This document shows, piece by piece, positions 27,829-35,143 of a DNA stretch of 64,000 nt (its first letter is position 1; every line of letters starts with the position of its first letter). Made by a program: the position numbers and the translations under genes. The DNA comes from Actinomadura oligospora ATCC 43269 (lineage in GTDB: Bacteria > Actinomycetota > Actinomycetes > Streptosporangiales > Streptosporangiaceae): assembly GCF_000518265.1 (NCBI RefSeq), contig NZ_KI912410.1, positions 1-64,000 on the forward strand, read 5' to 3'. The notes beneath the pieces were generated by a model that searched no databases, was not told the origin of the DNA, and worked only from the letters and a program-made list of their open reading frames with translations.

Positions 27829-29359
27829 TGACCTCCACCAGCTTGGAGTGGGGGTCCTCCCGGTAGGGCTCGCTCTCCAGGGCGATGACCATGCTCTTGA
27901 GCCCATCGGGATCGAGGAGGCCACCCTCGATCAGCGGGGACCCCTCGTTCAGGATGCGGTGGAGCAGCGCGATCCCGTGCAATTTCAGGGATTCCTCGAC
28001 GAGCTCGGCAAAGGACTCCCGTGCCTTCGGGTTGCATGCGTCCTCCGACAGCCCGAACGTCGAGAGGTGGCGCCGCTGGAGCTGCTTGAGTTCGCGCCAG
28101 TGGAACGGCAACTGGTCGCCGAGCTCGACCAGCGCGCGGTGGGTGAACGGGTGGACAGGCCACAGCCCGGCCTGGAGCAGTGGCGGGGCGACGCACTCGG
28201 CGGCGAGGAGGGTGATCCCGCCTGCCATGGCGGGTGGGGCGATGCCGTCGTCTCCGTACTCGATTCCGGCGCGTGCCCTTGGCCCGAGCCATGGCAGGTC
28301 GAAGTTCTGCCGCTTGTCGCGGGCGGCCTGCGCGGACTCGGCCGATCCGACCGCGACCATCTCGTCCCCGCCGAGCCCGGTGACGACCGTGTGCGCTCCG
28401 AGGGCGGCGATCTGCGCGTTGAGTTCGACGAAGTGCTGGTGGAGGGGTTCGTCGTAAGGGCTGACCGGCGCGCCTCGGGCTCGGGCAGAGCTCGGCGTGA
28501 ACATCAAGAGGTCGCGGGTGTCCAGGCACAGGTCGTCCGGGCCGAACGGAAGGCTGTCGCGGATCTCGGCGCGACGCCGGACCTGCTGATCGCGGCCCGC
28601 GCCGATGATCACGAGGGTGGCCGTGTTGACGCGGCCGGGCCAGCGCCGCGCGGCGCGGGTGGCTATCGAGCCGGAGTCCAGGCCCCCGGTGAGATGGCAC
28701 AGGGTCGCGTCGGGCTCCAGTGGGCGGGCATCCAGCGCCATGTCGATCCCGGTCCTGAACGCGGAGAGAACGTCCGCGTTCGCAGTCAGGGTGCGGGGTT
28801 CGGCGTGCAGGACCGGCTCGGGATAGCGGATGACCAGATCACCGCCGAACGTCGCGACAGCGCGCTCGGTCATCCGGTGGATCCCCACGAACGCCGTGTC
28901 AGTGCTGTACCGCGGGCGGTACACCAGCATCCGCGTGACTTCTTTGGGGTTGAGGCCGCGCACGTAGGGCCGCAGGTCGGCCATGTCCCACGAGCCGTGC
29001 AGGATGCCGTCCTGGTGGGAGAGGAACAGTGGTGTGCTGCGGACACCACCGGCGGTGATCCGGACCGGCCGAAGCGGAGCGGTCTCGATCAGGATGTAGT
29101 CGAGCGGCCACTGCCGCGCCTGGTCGGTGATCTCGTCGAGCTCGTGCGGAGTGACCGTGACCGGGGCCGCTGACGTGGCCGCGCGTCCGGGTGCTCGCTC
29201 CCGGACGATGATCGCGGTCCGGGTTCCGTCGACCGCGGCGATCTGCTCCACCAGCGGGTGCGTGAACGGTGTCACCTCGCTCCCGCCCGCTTCGGTGACG
29301 TACGCGGTGCCGTTCCACGTCCAGGCCATGTCGGTCGGGGTGATCCTCAGCTTCAACAC
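27794..29359 (-). CDS. Asparagine-synthetase-like ATP-dependent amide-forming enzyme
   Basis: 521 residues. The C-terminal ATP-pyrophosphatase domain has the P-loop LTGGLDSGS near residue 228 and the second conserved loop TGLGGDEM near 330, as in asparagine synthetase and lasso cyclases. The N-terminal 190 residues resemble an Ntn-amidotransferase scaffold (LFLSHQDGILHGSWDMADL) but lack a residue-2 nucleophilic Cys, as in peptide cyclases. GTG 29359 has AGGAGA five bases upstream. A 55-residue peptide gene lies 62 bases upstream on the same strand, suggesting peptide cyclisation or amidation. Confidence 0.82.
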   Translation of the reverse strand: MLKLRITPTDMAWTWNGTAYVTEAGGSEVTPFTHPLVEQIAAVDGTRTAIIVRERAPGRAATSAAPVTVTPHELDEITDQARQWPLDYILIETAPLRPVRITAGGVRSTPLFLSHQDGILHGSWDMADLRPYVRGLNPKEVTRMLVYRPRYSTDTAFVGIHRMTERAVATFGGDLVIRYPEPVLHAEPRTLTANADVLSAFRTGIDMALDARPLEPDATLCHLTGGLDSGSIATRAARRWPGRVNTATLVIIGAGRDQQVRRRAEIRDSLPFGPDDLCLDTRDLLMFTPSSARARGAPVSPYDEPLHQHFVELNAQIAALGAHTVVTGLGGDEMVAVGSAESAQAARDKRQNFDLPWLGPRARAGIEYGDDGIAPPAMAGGITLLAAECVAPPLLQAGLWPVHPFTHRALVELGDQLPFHWRELKQLQRRHLSTFGLSEDACNPKARESFAELVEESLKLHGIALLHRILNEGSPLIEGGLLDPDGLKSMVIALESEPYREDPHSKLVEVITLDAAARAFL

Positions 29360-29421
29360 TGCCGTCTCCTCTCGCGGTCAGCCACCGGGGCCCGGTGGGG
29401 CCCCGGTCGGCGAAAGTGGAA

Positions 29422-29589
29422 TCAGGTGGCGGTGGTGTCGTAGGTCTTCGCGCCGTCGGAGGATCCCGCCGTCTTCTTGTAGTCGTTGCGGATCTCCGGG
29501 CCCTGGACGATGAGCACCAGATCACCGTCAAACAGGTCGTCGACGTCGAGCGTCAGCTCGCGAGGCGGGGCGAACGCGGCCAGACTCAT
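29422..29589 (-). CDS. Putative RiPP-type precursor peptide (55 residues)
   Basis: Small gene with a very good ribosome site (AGGGAGG, six bases before ATG 29589). The product has an acidic/hydrophobic leader-like N-terminal half (AFAPPRELTLDVDDLFDGD) and a polar C-terminal half rich in Gly, Ser, Thr, Lys, Tyr and Asp (KKTAGSSDGAKTYDTTAT). Thr two before a Gly (TAG) is reminiscent of lasso leader/core junctions, but ring-size and leader motifs do not match. It lies directly before the asparagine-synthetase-like gene. Precursor status is inference from size, context and composition. Confidence 0.6.
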   Translation of the reverse strand: MSLAAFAPPRELTLDVDDLFDGDLVLIVQGPEIRNDYKKTAGSSDGAKTYDTTAT

Positions 29590-29715
29590 GGCTGCCTCCC
29601 TGCTGGGTCGTTTCGTGGATGGCTCCACAATGCGCCGGAGGACAAGGTGCCGTCGTGGGACATGCATCGCGTGCACGAGCTGCGTGCAGATCCTGCAAGC
29701 AGGGTTGACGGGCCG

Positions 29716-31002
29716 CTAGAGCAGGCGTAGCCGGGCGGCGAACCCGCGGAGTTCCCGGGAGGTGTGTCCGCTGGTGAGCATGCCGTTGACGAGGTTGCGG
29801 ACAGCGGGACGGGCTCTGATCTCCTGTGGGGCGATTCGCTCGGCCTGCAGCAGCATGTCCAGGCACTCCGCTCGCTTGCCCCACATGCCGTAGGACGTGG
29901 CGACATCGGTCAGGTACCGAGCGCGCCGCTCGACGCTCGGCAGGGCACCGAGCCTGATCTTGTGCGCAACTTCGAGAGCAGCGGCCGGATCACCGGCAGC
30001 GTTGTGACCGGAGATCAGGTGGAGCGCGACCACGGGCCCACCGAAACCGCCTCCGTGCGTGGGGAGAAGGATCCTGTCCGGGAGCGTCCCGGCGATCTGC
30101 TCTGCCTGCGCGGTGAAATCGGTCAGCCCGGCAGTGTCGTGTTGCTTGGCGGCGGTGTATCCCGCCGACATCAGCAACAGGCCACGCTGGGCCTTCGACC
30201 GCGGGTCGGTGGCGCGGATCTGATCGGCTGCGCGCAGCGCGAGGTCGGTGGCCTGGTCGTGCCATCCCATCTTCCGCGCGAGGACCGACATGTTCCGAGC
30301 AGCCTCCCCGATGAGCACCCCATCGTTGCTCGCTGCGGCGAAACTCTGAGCGCGGTCCGCAGCCATCAACCCCAGCTCGGCTGCGTCCAGCTTGATCAGC
30401 AGCCGCGCTGCCAGGTTGTATCCGTGAGCGACGACCGTGTGCGCGGCTGGACAGCCTCGGTCTGCGGCCACTTGCTGCGCACCCGCGAGGAGGCGGGGCA
30501 GCACGGCGCCGAGGTCCCGGTATCGGCACGCGCCGAAGGCCTGTGTCGTGTCGGCTAGCAACACGTTCGCCTGGTGCAGCGTTGTGGGGATCGCTCCCGT
30601 GGGTGTGGTCGTACCAAGAAGCATGCCGCGCAGAGCGTCCAGTAGTCGCGCCCCCGTGTCCGCGTTCGCATTGGCCGTCCCGCTCGACCACCCAGCCGGG
30701 ATGGCAGTGCCCGCGGCGGTCACCGCGAGGTTGGCCAAGAGGACACGACGGTGCACAGGATCATCATCCATCACGCCCTGTGCCTTCGTCGCTGGCCCAG
30801 AGGTGAGTCCGAGAGATTCGGGTGCCAACCCCAACTCATTCGCGATCCTGCGCAGGGTTGGAATATCCACGAGATGGGTGTGGCCGGATTCCCACCGGGA
30901 CACGGTGGACGGCGATACGTGCACATGGCGGGCGAACTCGGCCTGCGTCCACCCGTTTCGAAGGCGCCCCGCACGTATGGCATCACCAACGGCGCTACTC
31001 AT
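29716..31002 (-). CDS. XRE-family regulator with TPR-like C-terminal domain
   Basis: 428 residues. N-terminal HTH at about 5-62 (RNGWTQAEFARHVHVSPSTVSRWESG). Residues 130-420 form repeated helical pairs rich in Ala/Leu typical of TPR sensor regions. Such HTH-TPR proteins often bind signalling peptides or control secondary metabolism in actinobacteria. It is upstream of the small peptide and synthetase-like genes on the same strand (126-base gap), so a local regulator is plausible. Confidence 0.88.
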   Translation of the reverse strand: MSSAVGDAIRAGRLRNGWTQAEFARHVHVSPSTVSRWESGHTHLVDIPTLRRIANELGLAPESLGLTSGPATKAQGVMDDDPVHRRVLLANLAVTAAGTAIPAGWSSGTANANADTGARLLDALRGMLLGTTTPTGAIPTTLHQANVLLADTTQAFGACRYRDLGAVLPRLLAGAQQVAADRGCPAAHTVVAHGYNLAARLLIKLDAAELGLMAADRAQSFAAASNDGVLIGEAARNMSVLARKMGWHDQATDLALRAADQIRATDPRSKAQRGLLLMSAGYTAAKQHDTAGLTDFTAQAEQIAGTLPDRILLPTHGGGFGGPVVALHLISGHNAAGDPAAALEVAHKIRLGALPSVERRARYLTDVATSYGMWGKRAECLDMLLQAERIAPQEIRARPAVRNLVNGMLTSGHTSRELRGFAARLRLL

Positions 31003-31250
31003 GCCATCACAGTTGTCGGATCATCACGGAGCGTCAATTGCCTCCTCGGCTCCAAAAGGATGACGGTGAGATCGGGTAACGGCCCAGCAGGTCCGAGACG
31101 GAGCGAGCCGCCCGCCGGGCCCTTGACGATGGGGATCTGGCACAGGGTCCTCTTGGTGGGGCACCCCTGGACGTCACCACCGGCGATCGGTCATGCGCTG
31201 GGGCGGCGGAGCAAGGTGTCTCCGGGACACTGCCACCGCTCACTTGATGA

Positions 31251-31401
31251 CCTCCTGCAGTTGCTCGCGAGCTTCCGACCCCAAGTTGATCAAGCCGGAT
31301 TCAGCGACACGCCGGGCCCGACGGCACTACCGGAGGTTCGCTGAAGAATCCGCCTCCGGCGGCCGCCCCTTCCACCCGCGCGCCTGCGGCTTTACCCTGG
31401 G
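31251..31401 (+). promoter_or_regulatory. CRISPR leader, copy 2
   Basis: Homologous to 26882-27051 and in the same orientation. Conserved blocks are CCTCCTGCAG, GCCGGGCCCGAC, TTCGCTGAAGAATCC and TTTACCCTGGGG at the repeat boundary; the remainder has substitutions and small indels. Bases 31003-31250, between the XRE gene start and this leader, hold no gene that I can support. Confidence 0.75.
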
Positions 31402-31758
31402 GTCCTCATCGCCCCTACAAGGGTTCGCAACCAGTCCAGCAGGACGTCCTGCTGGACCGGGACGGGTCCTCATCGCTCCTACAAGGGTTCGCAACCGGGG
31501 GTGGGTCTTGTGCCATCGGTCGTACACAGATGCCCTCATCGCCCCTACGAGGGTTCGCAACAAGACGAGGACGTACCAGGTCGTGTCCTCGACCTCCCAC
31601 GTCCTCATCGGTCTTAGGAGGGTTCGCAACAGCATCCACGTCTTGTGGGAGTGGCGCAGGTCGTGAGGTCCTCATCGTCCCACGAGGGTTCGCAACTTCT
31701 GCCTCTGGTAGATCGGCATGACGTCGATCAGGTCCTCATGCCCTTGAGGGCTCGCCAC
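31402..31758 (+). CRISPR. CRISPR array 2 (six repeats, five spacers)
   Basis: Repeats start at 31402, 31466, 31532, 31601, 31668 (29 bp) and 31732 (degenerate 27-bp terminal copy). The 30-bp consensus runs GTCCTCATCG...AGGGTTCGCAAC. Spacers are 34, 36, 39, 37 and 35 bp. Repeats decay towards the right and the leader is on the left, so new spacers would enter at the left. Repeat substitutions in four of six copies suggest the array is no longer being actively renewed. Confidence 0.93.
31434..31457. repeat. 24-bp perfect palindrome inside CRISPR spacer 1
   Basis: GTCCAGCAGGAC followed directly by its reverse complement GTCCTGCTGGAC, occupying most of the 34-bp first spacer of array 2. Confidence 0.95.
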
Positions 31759-31929
31759 ACGTGGCGGATCAGCCGGGTGCCCGAGGGGAGATCCGTTCTC
31801 CGGCTGGAGGTCTTCGCAGACGCGGTAGGTCGCCTTTTCGCATCCTCGATTGTCACGTTTCCCGGCCGTCACTGATCGGTGTGCGGCACGTATGAGGATG
31901 CCTGTGGTGCGCAGCTTTGTGCTGGGTGC

Positions 31930-32418
31930 TTAGTCGATGTGCGGGGTGTTGCTGTTGAGCCCGTGGTCGATCCGGCGACGCAATGCCGGATGAATCTCGT
32001 ATTCGTCCAGGTCGTCCGGGCTGACCCACTTCACTTCGGATGCCTCGTCCGTCGTGGTCAGGGCTCCGCCGACCGGCCGCGCGTGTAGGCACACGTTCAC
32101 TGGCTGGCGTACCTCGTCGACCCGGCCGTCCCTTACGTACTCGATCACGTGATCTGGTGTGGTGAACACGCCGACCAGGCCGGTGATCTCGATGTCGAGG
32201 CCAGTTTCCTCACGGCATTCGCGGACGCCGCATTCGGTGATGGTCTCGCCCTTCTTCAGGCCGCCGGTCGGGATCGTCCAGAGGCCGTTGTCCGGGCGGC
32301 GGAGCAACAGGATTCGGCCATCCGGGTCACGCGCCAGAACCGAGGCCGAAGGTGTCCGGCTTGTCGGCTGAGGTGCGTACGGATCCTTCCAGTGGTCAAC
32401 GCGGCGCGTCTTGCCCAT
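31930..32418 (-). CDS. NUDIX hydrolase
   Basis: 162 residues with a full Nudix box (GGLKKGETITECGVRECREE then TGL). The surrounding LLLRRPDNGLWTIPTGGLKKG is typical of MutT-like enzymes acting on nucleoside triphosphates or diphosphate metabolites. ATG 32418 has GGAGGTGA six bases upstream. It overlaps the end of the XRE gene by 23 bases, so the two form one leftward operon; the regulator may sense the NUDIX substrate. Confidence 0.9.
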   Translation of the reverse strand: MGKTRRVDHWKDPYAPQPTSRTPSASVLARDPDGRILLLRRPDNGLWTIPTGGLKKGETITECGVRECREETGLDIEITGLVGVFTTPDHVIEYVRDGRVDEVRQPVNVCLHARPVGGALTTTDEASEVKWVSPDDLDEYEIHPALRRRIDHGLNSNTPHID

Positions 32419-33145
32419 TCCCACTCACCTCCAAGTGCCGAGCGGAAGCCCAGACCTTCTCATAACTCTCCAGGAAGGTCTGAAAATACGCGCCGTCGAC
32501 CCGCCGGATCCGCATCGTCGGAGTGTAGGCAGCGAGGATTCCGTAGACGTGGATGTTCACGATCATCTCGTCGTCGAACCGATAGATCGAGGCGTACAAC
32601 GGGGTGTCGTGGAGCCGGATGTCCAGGAGATCGGCGAGCGGTCGGTAGTGGGACAGGACCGCGGCCACCCGACCACCGACCCCGCCGCCGATCTCGTTCT
32701 CAGAGTCACGTGAAGCGAGCTGCTGTCCTTGAGGATCTCCGAAGAGCATCCGAACACGGACGCCTGCTTCGGCTTTGGCTCGCAGGGTTGGGATCCAATC
32801 GGGGATCTCTTCGGCGAGGAACAAGCCGGCGAACGCGATGTAGTCGATATTCCGCTCCGCCTGCCGGAGAAGGTCGGTCCAGAGTTCACGGGGGACGTCG
32901 CTGCGCCTGGGCCAGGTGGCGACCAATTCCGCGCCGGTTAGGGATGCCTTGTCGATCGCGGCAGGCCACAGGTACGACTCATCCTCACCGAGAACGGCGG
33001 CCACACGATAACGGGTGCGCGGATACGGAGTCATTCCGCTGTGGAGCCAGCGCTCGACGCTTTTGGTGCTGACCTCGACGGCTTGGGCGAGGCTGTCGAT
33101 GTCGAGGCCGCTGCGGAACATCGCGCGGCGGAGGCGCTCGTTCAT
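32396..33145 (-). CDS. XRE-family regulator with PLD-like C-terminal domain
   Basis: 249 residues. HTH at about 10-60 (IDSLAQAVEVSTKSVERWLHSG). The C-terminal 170 residues contain IAFAGLFLAEEIPDWIPTL, a glycine-flanked basic strand (VRVRMLFGDPQG) and ASIYRFDDEMIVNIHVYG, resembling phospholipase D-like folds without a clear HKD pair, so it is more likely a ligand-binding effector domain. Operon with the NUDIX gene; divergent from the six-gene cassette, which it may control. Confidence 0.82.
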   Translation of the reverse strand: MNERLRRAMFRSGLDIDSLAQAVEVSTKSVERWLHSGMTPYPRTRYRVAAVLGEDESYLWPAAIDKASLTGAELVATWPRRSDVPRELWTDLLRQAERNIDYIAFAGLFLAEEIPDWIPTLRAKAEAGVRVRMLFGDPQGQQLASRDSENEIGGGVGGRVAAVLSHYRPLADLLDIRLHDTPLYASIYRFDDEMIVNIHVYGILAAYTPTMRIRRVDGAYFQTFLESYEKVWASARHLEVSGNGQDAPR

Positions 33146-33243
33146 GGCCCGAGCCTGTCATCCCGGGACATCTGGCGTCAGGTCCTTGGCGGATAGATGT
33201 CGGTAGATGTCCAGCAGTGTCGTCGCCGTGGGTAATCAGGCAG

Positions 33244-33263
33244 GCGCATTGTGTGTCATGCGC
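33244..33263. promoter_or_regulatory. Inverted repeat, candidate regulator operator
   Basis: GCGCAT-N8-ATGCGC in the divergent region between the XRE/NUDIX operon and the radical SAM cassette. Position and symmetry fit an HTH dimer site. No direct evidence of binding. Confidence 0.4.
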
Positions 33264-33375
33264 TGCAAGGTGGCCCGGCTTCGGGCTCCTTGAGGACGGC
33301 TCTTCAATGCGTGTCGGCTGTGGTCAGAGCGCTATCCCGAGTTCTGGGTGCTGTCGACGCGATCCGACATGAGGC

Positions 33376-33415
33376 GGCCCCGGCCCGCTGCGCGAACAGC
33401 GGGGGACCCGGGGCC
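33376..33415 (+). promoter_or_regulatory. Strong hairpin in the 5' leader of the radical SAM cassette
   Basis: GGCCCCGG (33376-33383) pairs with CCGGGGCC (33408-33415), and an inner CGCTG/CAGCG stem is closed by CGCGAA. It ends about 26 bases before the first gene's start and before its AGGAGGT ribosome site. It could terminate upstream transcription or attenuate the operon. Confidence 0.55.
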
Positions 33416-33441
33416 TTGACCGGACGCAGGAGGTCCGATCC

Positions 33442-34011
33442 ATGGCAGATCTTAGGGGTAAGCCAGATGTTTCTGGTCTGACTGATCAGGAACGCACAGA
33501 ACTGGAACTTCTGAGCAAGGAGTTTCCTGGCTGGGTGGTCCACCTTTCTGGTGATCCGTCCGGCTTGAAGTGGGGTGCTCTGCGTAGGAGCGGCGCGGAG
33601 TGGGACTCGCGGGGTGGGGTTCGGGCGCTGAGTGCGGCGGACGCTCGTGGTCTGCGGTGGATGCTCGCGCGGACGGTCGTCTGGGACGGTGAGGTGGCCG
33701 AGGCGTGTGCTTCGGGGGCGTGCGGGTGGCCCGGTGCGCTGACCGCCAGGCAGTACCTCGGGGTGCTGGCCGGGTGCCTCCGCGAACGGCAGCTGTCGGT
33801 CGAGGCGTCCGATGCGATCGTCCTGGTCGCTGACCCGGACCGTCCGCAGGCCGAAGTGCGTGTCGTGTGCTGCGAGCGGCCCGGCGACGGCGACCGGCTC
33901 TGGTTCTGGGACGCGTCGGGCACGCCGCTGGCCTCGGCGGAGTGCGCGCACTACGCGGTGGGTGAGATCCGGCGGCTGCTCGCTCGGTCCGCTGGGGCGG
34001 TCGCGTCATGA
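33442..34011 (+). CDS. Uncharacterised protein, first gene of the radical SAM cassette
   Basis: 189 residues, soluble. ATG 33442 has AGGAGGT seven bases upstream, the best ribosome site of the operon. The C-terminal part contains VRVVCCERPGDGDRLWFWDASGTPLA followed by a helix; the pattern aromatic-W/F-x-D-x-x-G-x-x-L then helix recurs in the next three products. Cysteines ACASGACG and VVCC are notable. Family not recognised. Confidence 0.75.
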   Translation: MADLRGKPDVSGLTDQERTELELLSKEFPGWVVHLSGDPSGLKWGALRRSGAEWDSRGGVRALSAADARGLRWMLARTVVWDGEVAEACASGACGWPGALTARQYLGVLAGCLRERQLSVEASDAIVLVADPDRPQAEVRVVCCERPGDGDRLWFWDASGTPLASAECAHYAVGEIRRLLARSAGAVAS

Positions 34012-34478
34012 GCCTTCTTGTGGAGGCCGACCCGGACGTCCTGCTGGCTGCGTTGCAGCGCCAGTTTCCGGGAGTTCCGTCGTGGTGGGGTGAGTACACG
34101 GGGACGTGGTGGGCCCTGCTTGGTGACCGCCTGGTTGAGGCACGGACGGCACCGGAGCTTGCCGCGTGCATTCGGCGGACGCTTCCGGCGACGTGGCCGC
34201 CGCGTCGGCCGACGATGGACGTTCGGGCCGTCCGGGAGGACGCGCCGCCTCCGCCGCTCGTGACGGTGACGGCCCGGGTGATGTCGGCGGGTGCCTCCCC
34301 GTCCCCTCGGCCGATGCAGACGGCTCATGCTCGGGCGGCGCGGTACTCCGATGCCTGCGTGGTGCGGAGGCCCGTTCGGCGGCGGCGGCTCGGGACGCGG
34401 GGGTTGGCGCTGGTGGGGGCGGCTGCGGCGCTGGTCGGTGTCGTTGTGGCCTGGGACGTGAGTCTGCTGTGCGGATGA
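34008..34478 (+). CDS. Uncharacterised membrane-anchored protein of the cassette
   Basis: 156 residues. A short domain at 1-60 (VPSWWGEYTGTWWALLGDRLVEA) matches the shared motif of the neighbouring genes. A Pro/Arg-rich linker follows, then a basic RRPVRRRRLGTR and a C-terminal transmembrane helix (GLALVGAAAALVGVVVAW), giving a tail-anchored topology. ATG overlaps the previous stop as ATGA. Possibly holds a complex at the membrane. Confidence 0.72.
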   Translation: MSLLVEADPDVLLAALQRQFPGVPSWWGEYTGTWWALLGDRLVEARTAPELAACIRRTLPATWPPRRPTMDVRAVREDAPPPPLVTVTARVMSAGASPSPRPMQTAHARAARYSDACVVRRPVRRRRLGTRGLALVGAAAALVGVVVAWDVSLLCG

Positions 34479-34831
34479 CTCGGACGCCCTCGTGCGAGCG
34501 CTACCTGCGTGAGCTGGCCGAGCTTCTGACCGCTGCCGGGTGGACCGTCCTGACGCGGTACGAGCTGTCGCCGCCGCTGGTGCGGGTGACGCATCCCGCG
34601 TTGGATCGGACCGGACTTTCTGTGCACGTCGAGCCGTTGCTCAGCGGGGACGACGAGGTCGCTTGGTTCTGCGACTCGTCCGGACGGTTTCTGGGCACGC
34701 GCTTCCAGTTGCCGCAAGTGCTCGCGGCCGTCCATGACGCGCTGGGGCCGCTTGTCGCCGATGCGGGGTGGCCCGTCCCGTCCGACGAACCGCCCGTCCG
34801 GCGTCCTCGGCTCGGGAGACGGTCGTGGTGA
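34475..34831 (+). CDS. Uncharacterised small protein of the cassette
   Basis: 118 residues. ATG 34475 overlaps the previous stop by ATGA. N-terminal helix (ERYLRELAELLTAAGW), beta strands, then DEVAWFCDSSGRFLGTR and a helix LPQVLAAVHDALG: the clearest copy of the domain shared within this operon. The C-terminus is Pro/Arg-rich and ends RRSW. No membrane helix. Function unknown. Confidence 0.7.
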   Translation: MTRTPSCERYLRELAELLTAAGWTVLTRYELSPPLVRVTHPALDRTGLSVHVEPLLSGDDEVAWFCDSSGRFLGTRFQLPQVLAAVHDALGPLVADAGWPVPSDEPPVRRPRLGRRSW

Positions 34832-35142
34832 CCGACTTCGGGAGTCCGGCGAGGCGGGCGCTGGCTGGGCTGAAGCCGCAGCTTTCGGTCCACGGCTTTG
34901 CGACCGAGTGGAGTGACGCGGGGCTTCGCGTCATGGTCCATCCCGGCAAGGGCAACGAGTCCGATCAGCCTGCGGACGTTCTCGCTGACGGCCTGATCAC
35001 CTGTGCGCGCCGTCCGGACGACGATGGCCGCTGGTGGTGGCACCTGGACGGCGTTCCGCTCGCCGAGATCGACCATCCGTACGAGGCGATCACCGCGCTC
35101 AAGGGCGCGTTCGCCACCCAACTCAACGCCGCAGGAGCGTGA
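34828..35142 (+). CDS. Uncharacterised small protein preceding the radical SAM gene
   Basis: 104 residues from GTG 34828, overlapping the previous stop as GTGA. Same domain layout as its neighbour: N-terminal helix, strands (LRVMVHPGKG), DDDGRWWWHLDGVPLAE, then helix EAITALKGAFATQ. It ends one base before the radical SAM ribosome region. It might be a substrate or recognition protein for the radical SAM enzyme, but no core-like tail is evident. Confidence 0.7.
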   Translation: MTDFGSPARRALAGLKPQLSVHGFATEWSDAGLRVMVHPGKGNESDQPADVLADGLITCARRPDDDGRWWWHLDGVPLAEIDHPYEAITALKGAFATQLNAAGA

Positions 35143-35143
35143 G

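Noticed and set aside
33146..33441. Short open frames in the divergent region before the radical SAM cassette
   Set aside because: No ribosome site or conserved pattern; the region is better read as regulatory DNA with a dyad and a hairpin.
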